Under the pieces are notes generated by a model, which ran no database searches, was not told the origin of the DNA, and saw only the letters and a list, made by a program, of their open reading frames with translations. Made by a program: the position numbers and the translations under genes. From an uncultured Ruminococcus sp. (GTDB taxonomy: Bacteria; Bacillota; Clostridia; Oscillospirales; Acutalibacteraceae): 5,030 nucleotides of DNA. The DNA lies in NCBI GenBank assembly GCA_902783065.1, contig CACZPV010000293.1, positions 1 to 5,030 of the forward strand. Direction: 5' to 3'. This document shows, piece by piece, positions 4,910 through 5,030 of this stretch; the stretch's first letter is position 1; the number at the start of each line of letters is the position of its first letter.

Positions 4910-5030
4910 AAGGGTGACTGTAACAGGTGCTGCAAGCGGCGGTACCGGACCGTATACATATGAGTTTTATTATAAACGAAGTACTGTCAATAACTGGACA
5001 AGATTTGACAAGAACGGAACCGGAATATTC
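4893..5030 (+). CDS. C-terminal continuation, partial: Ig-like/surface-protein domain start
   Basis: In the +1 frame relative to the repeat array, the last 46 codons read NCSVGERVTVTGAASGGTG then PYTYEFYYKRSTVNNW and on to the window edge with no stop. This motif is the start of a beta-sandwich-like module commonly seen after BspA repeats or other domains in ruminococcal extracellular proteins. It has no start codon context of its own. It follows the repeat cap directly once the extra base near 4889-4894 is removed. Confidence 0.65.

Larger units (their letters stand above)
3652..5030 (+). pseudogene. secreted BspA-type leucine-rich-repeat protein, doubly frameshifted and cut by the window edge
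   Basis: Read through two single-base frameshifts, this is one long secreted protein. It has a signal peptide (KINRILKKMCAIALAAALIGG, likely cleaved after AKA at residue 42) and a short AEYCDFEY linker strand. About 13 BspA/TpLRR (LRR_5) repeats of 23 residues follow, then a TIYGIRGSAAEAYAVNNGFNF capping strand and the start of an Ig-like domain, VTVTGAASGGTGPYTYEFYYKRS. The coding frame shifts by +1 near 3994-3997 (one extra base in CAGCGGCTGC, splitting a repeat) and again near 4889-4894 (one extra base in AATAAA). Sequence on both sides of each break is conserved, so the lesions are recent or are assembly errors. Such proteins are surface or extracellular and mediate adhesion or protein-protein contacts; no catalytic residues are seen. 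No anchor is visible because the 3' end lies outside the window. Confidence 0.8.

Overview
The window looks like chromosomal DNA of a gut or rumen Firmicute, most likely Ruminococcus or a close relative in the Oscillospiraceae/Clostridia. This rests on three things: a class M sirtuin/zinc-macrodomain pair, AGGAGG-type ribosome binding sites with very AT-rich intergenic DNA, and a secreted BspA-type leucine-rich-repeat protein whose C-terminal 'GAASGGTGPYTYEFYYK' domain is common in ruminococcal surface proteins. The assignment is by pattern recognition only.

Layout. Positions 1-96 hold the downstream flank of the first gene and nothing recognisable. Positions 97-1750 (minus strand) hold a reversible ADP-ribosylation module: a zinc-type macrodomain ADP-ribosyl hydrolase (977-1750) overlapping by 35 bases a SirTM-like sirtuin ADP-ribosyltransferase (97-1011). 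After a 242-base gap containing a hairpin come two more minus-strand genes: an NAD(P)-binding atypical SDR protein (2449-3084), then a Rrf2-family repressor (1993-2430), 18 bases apart. This pairing resembles YwnB/YwnA of Bacillus subtilis. A long AT-rich divergent intergenic region (3085-3651) follows. It holds a minus-strand promoter framed by two matching 29-bp imperfect palindromes (probable repressor operators) and a plus-strand promoter surrounded by further inverted repeats. From 3652 to the right edge (plus strand) lies a secreted leucine-rich-repeat protein gene. It starts at TTG and is broken by two single-base frameshifts, and it continues beyond the window.

How the parts work together. 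In characterised relatives, SirTM ADP-ribosylates a lipoyl-carrier protein (GcvH-L) and the linked macrodomain removes the modification; this is connected to oxidative-stress responses. Neither GcvH-L nor the lipoate ligase is in this window. The Rrf2/NAD(P)-binding pair is probably self-regulated through the twin palindromes and may also respond to redox or electrophile stress. Whether it controls the sirtuin module is unproven, because no copy of the palindrome is visible upstream of the macrodomain gene. The most notable points are the sirtuin's apparent loss of three of its four zinc-ribbon cysteines, the twin operators, and the doubly frameshifted repeat protein.
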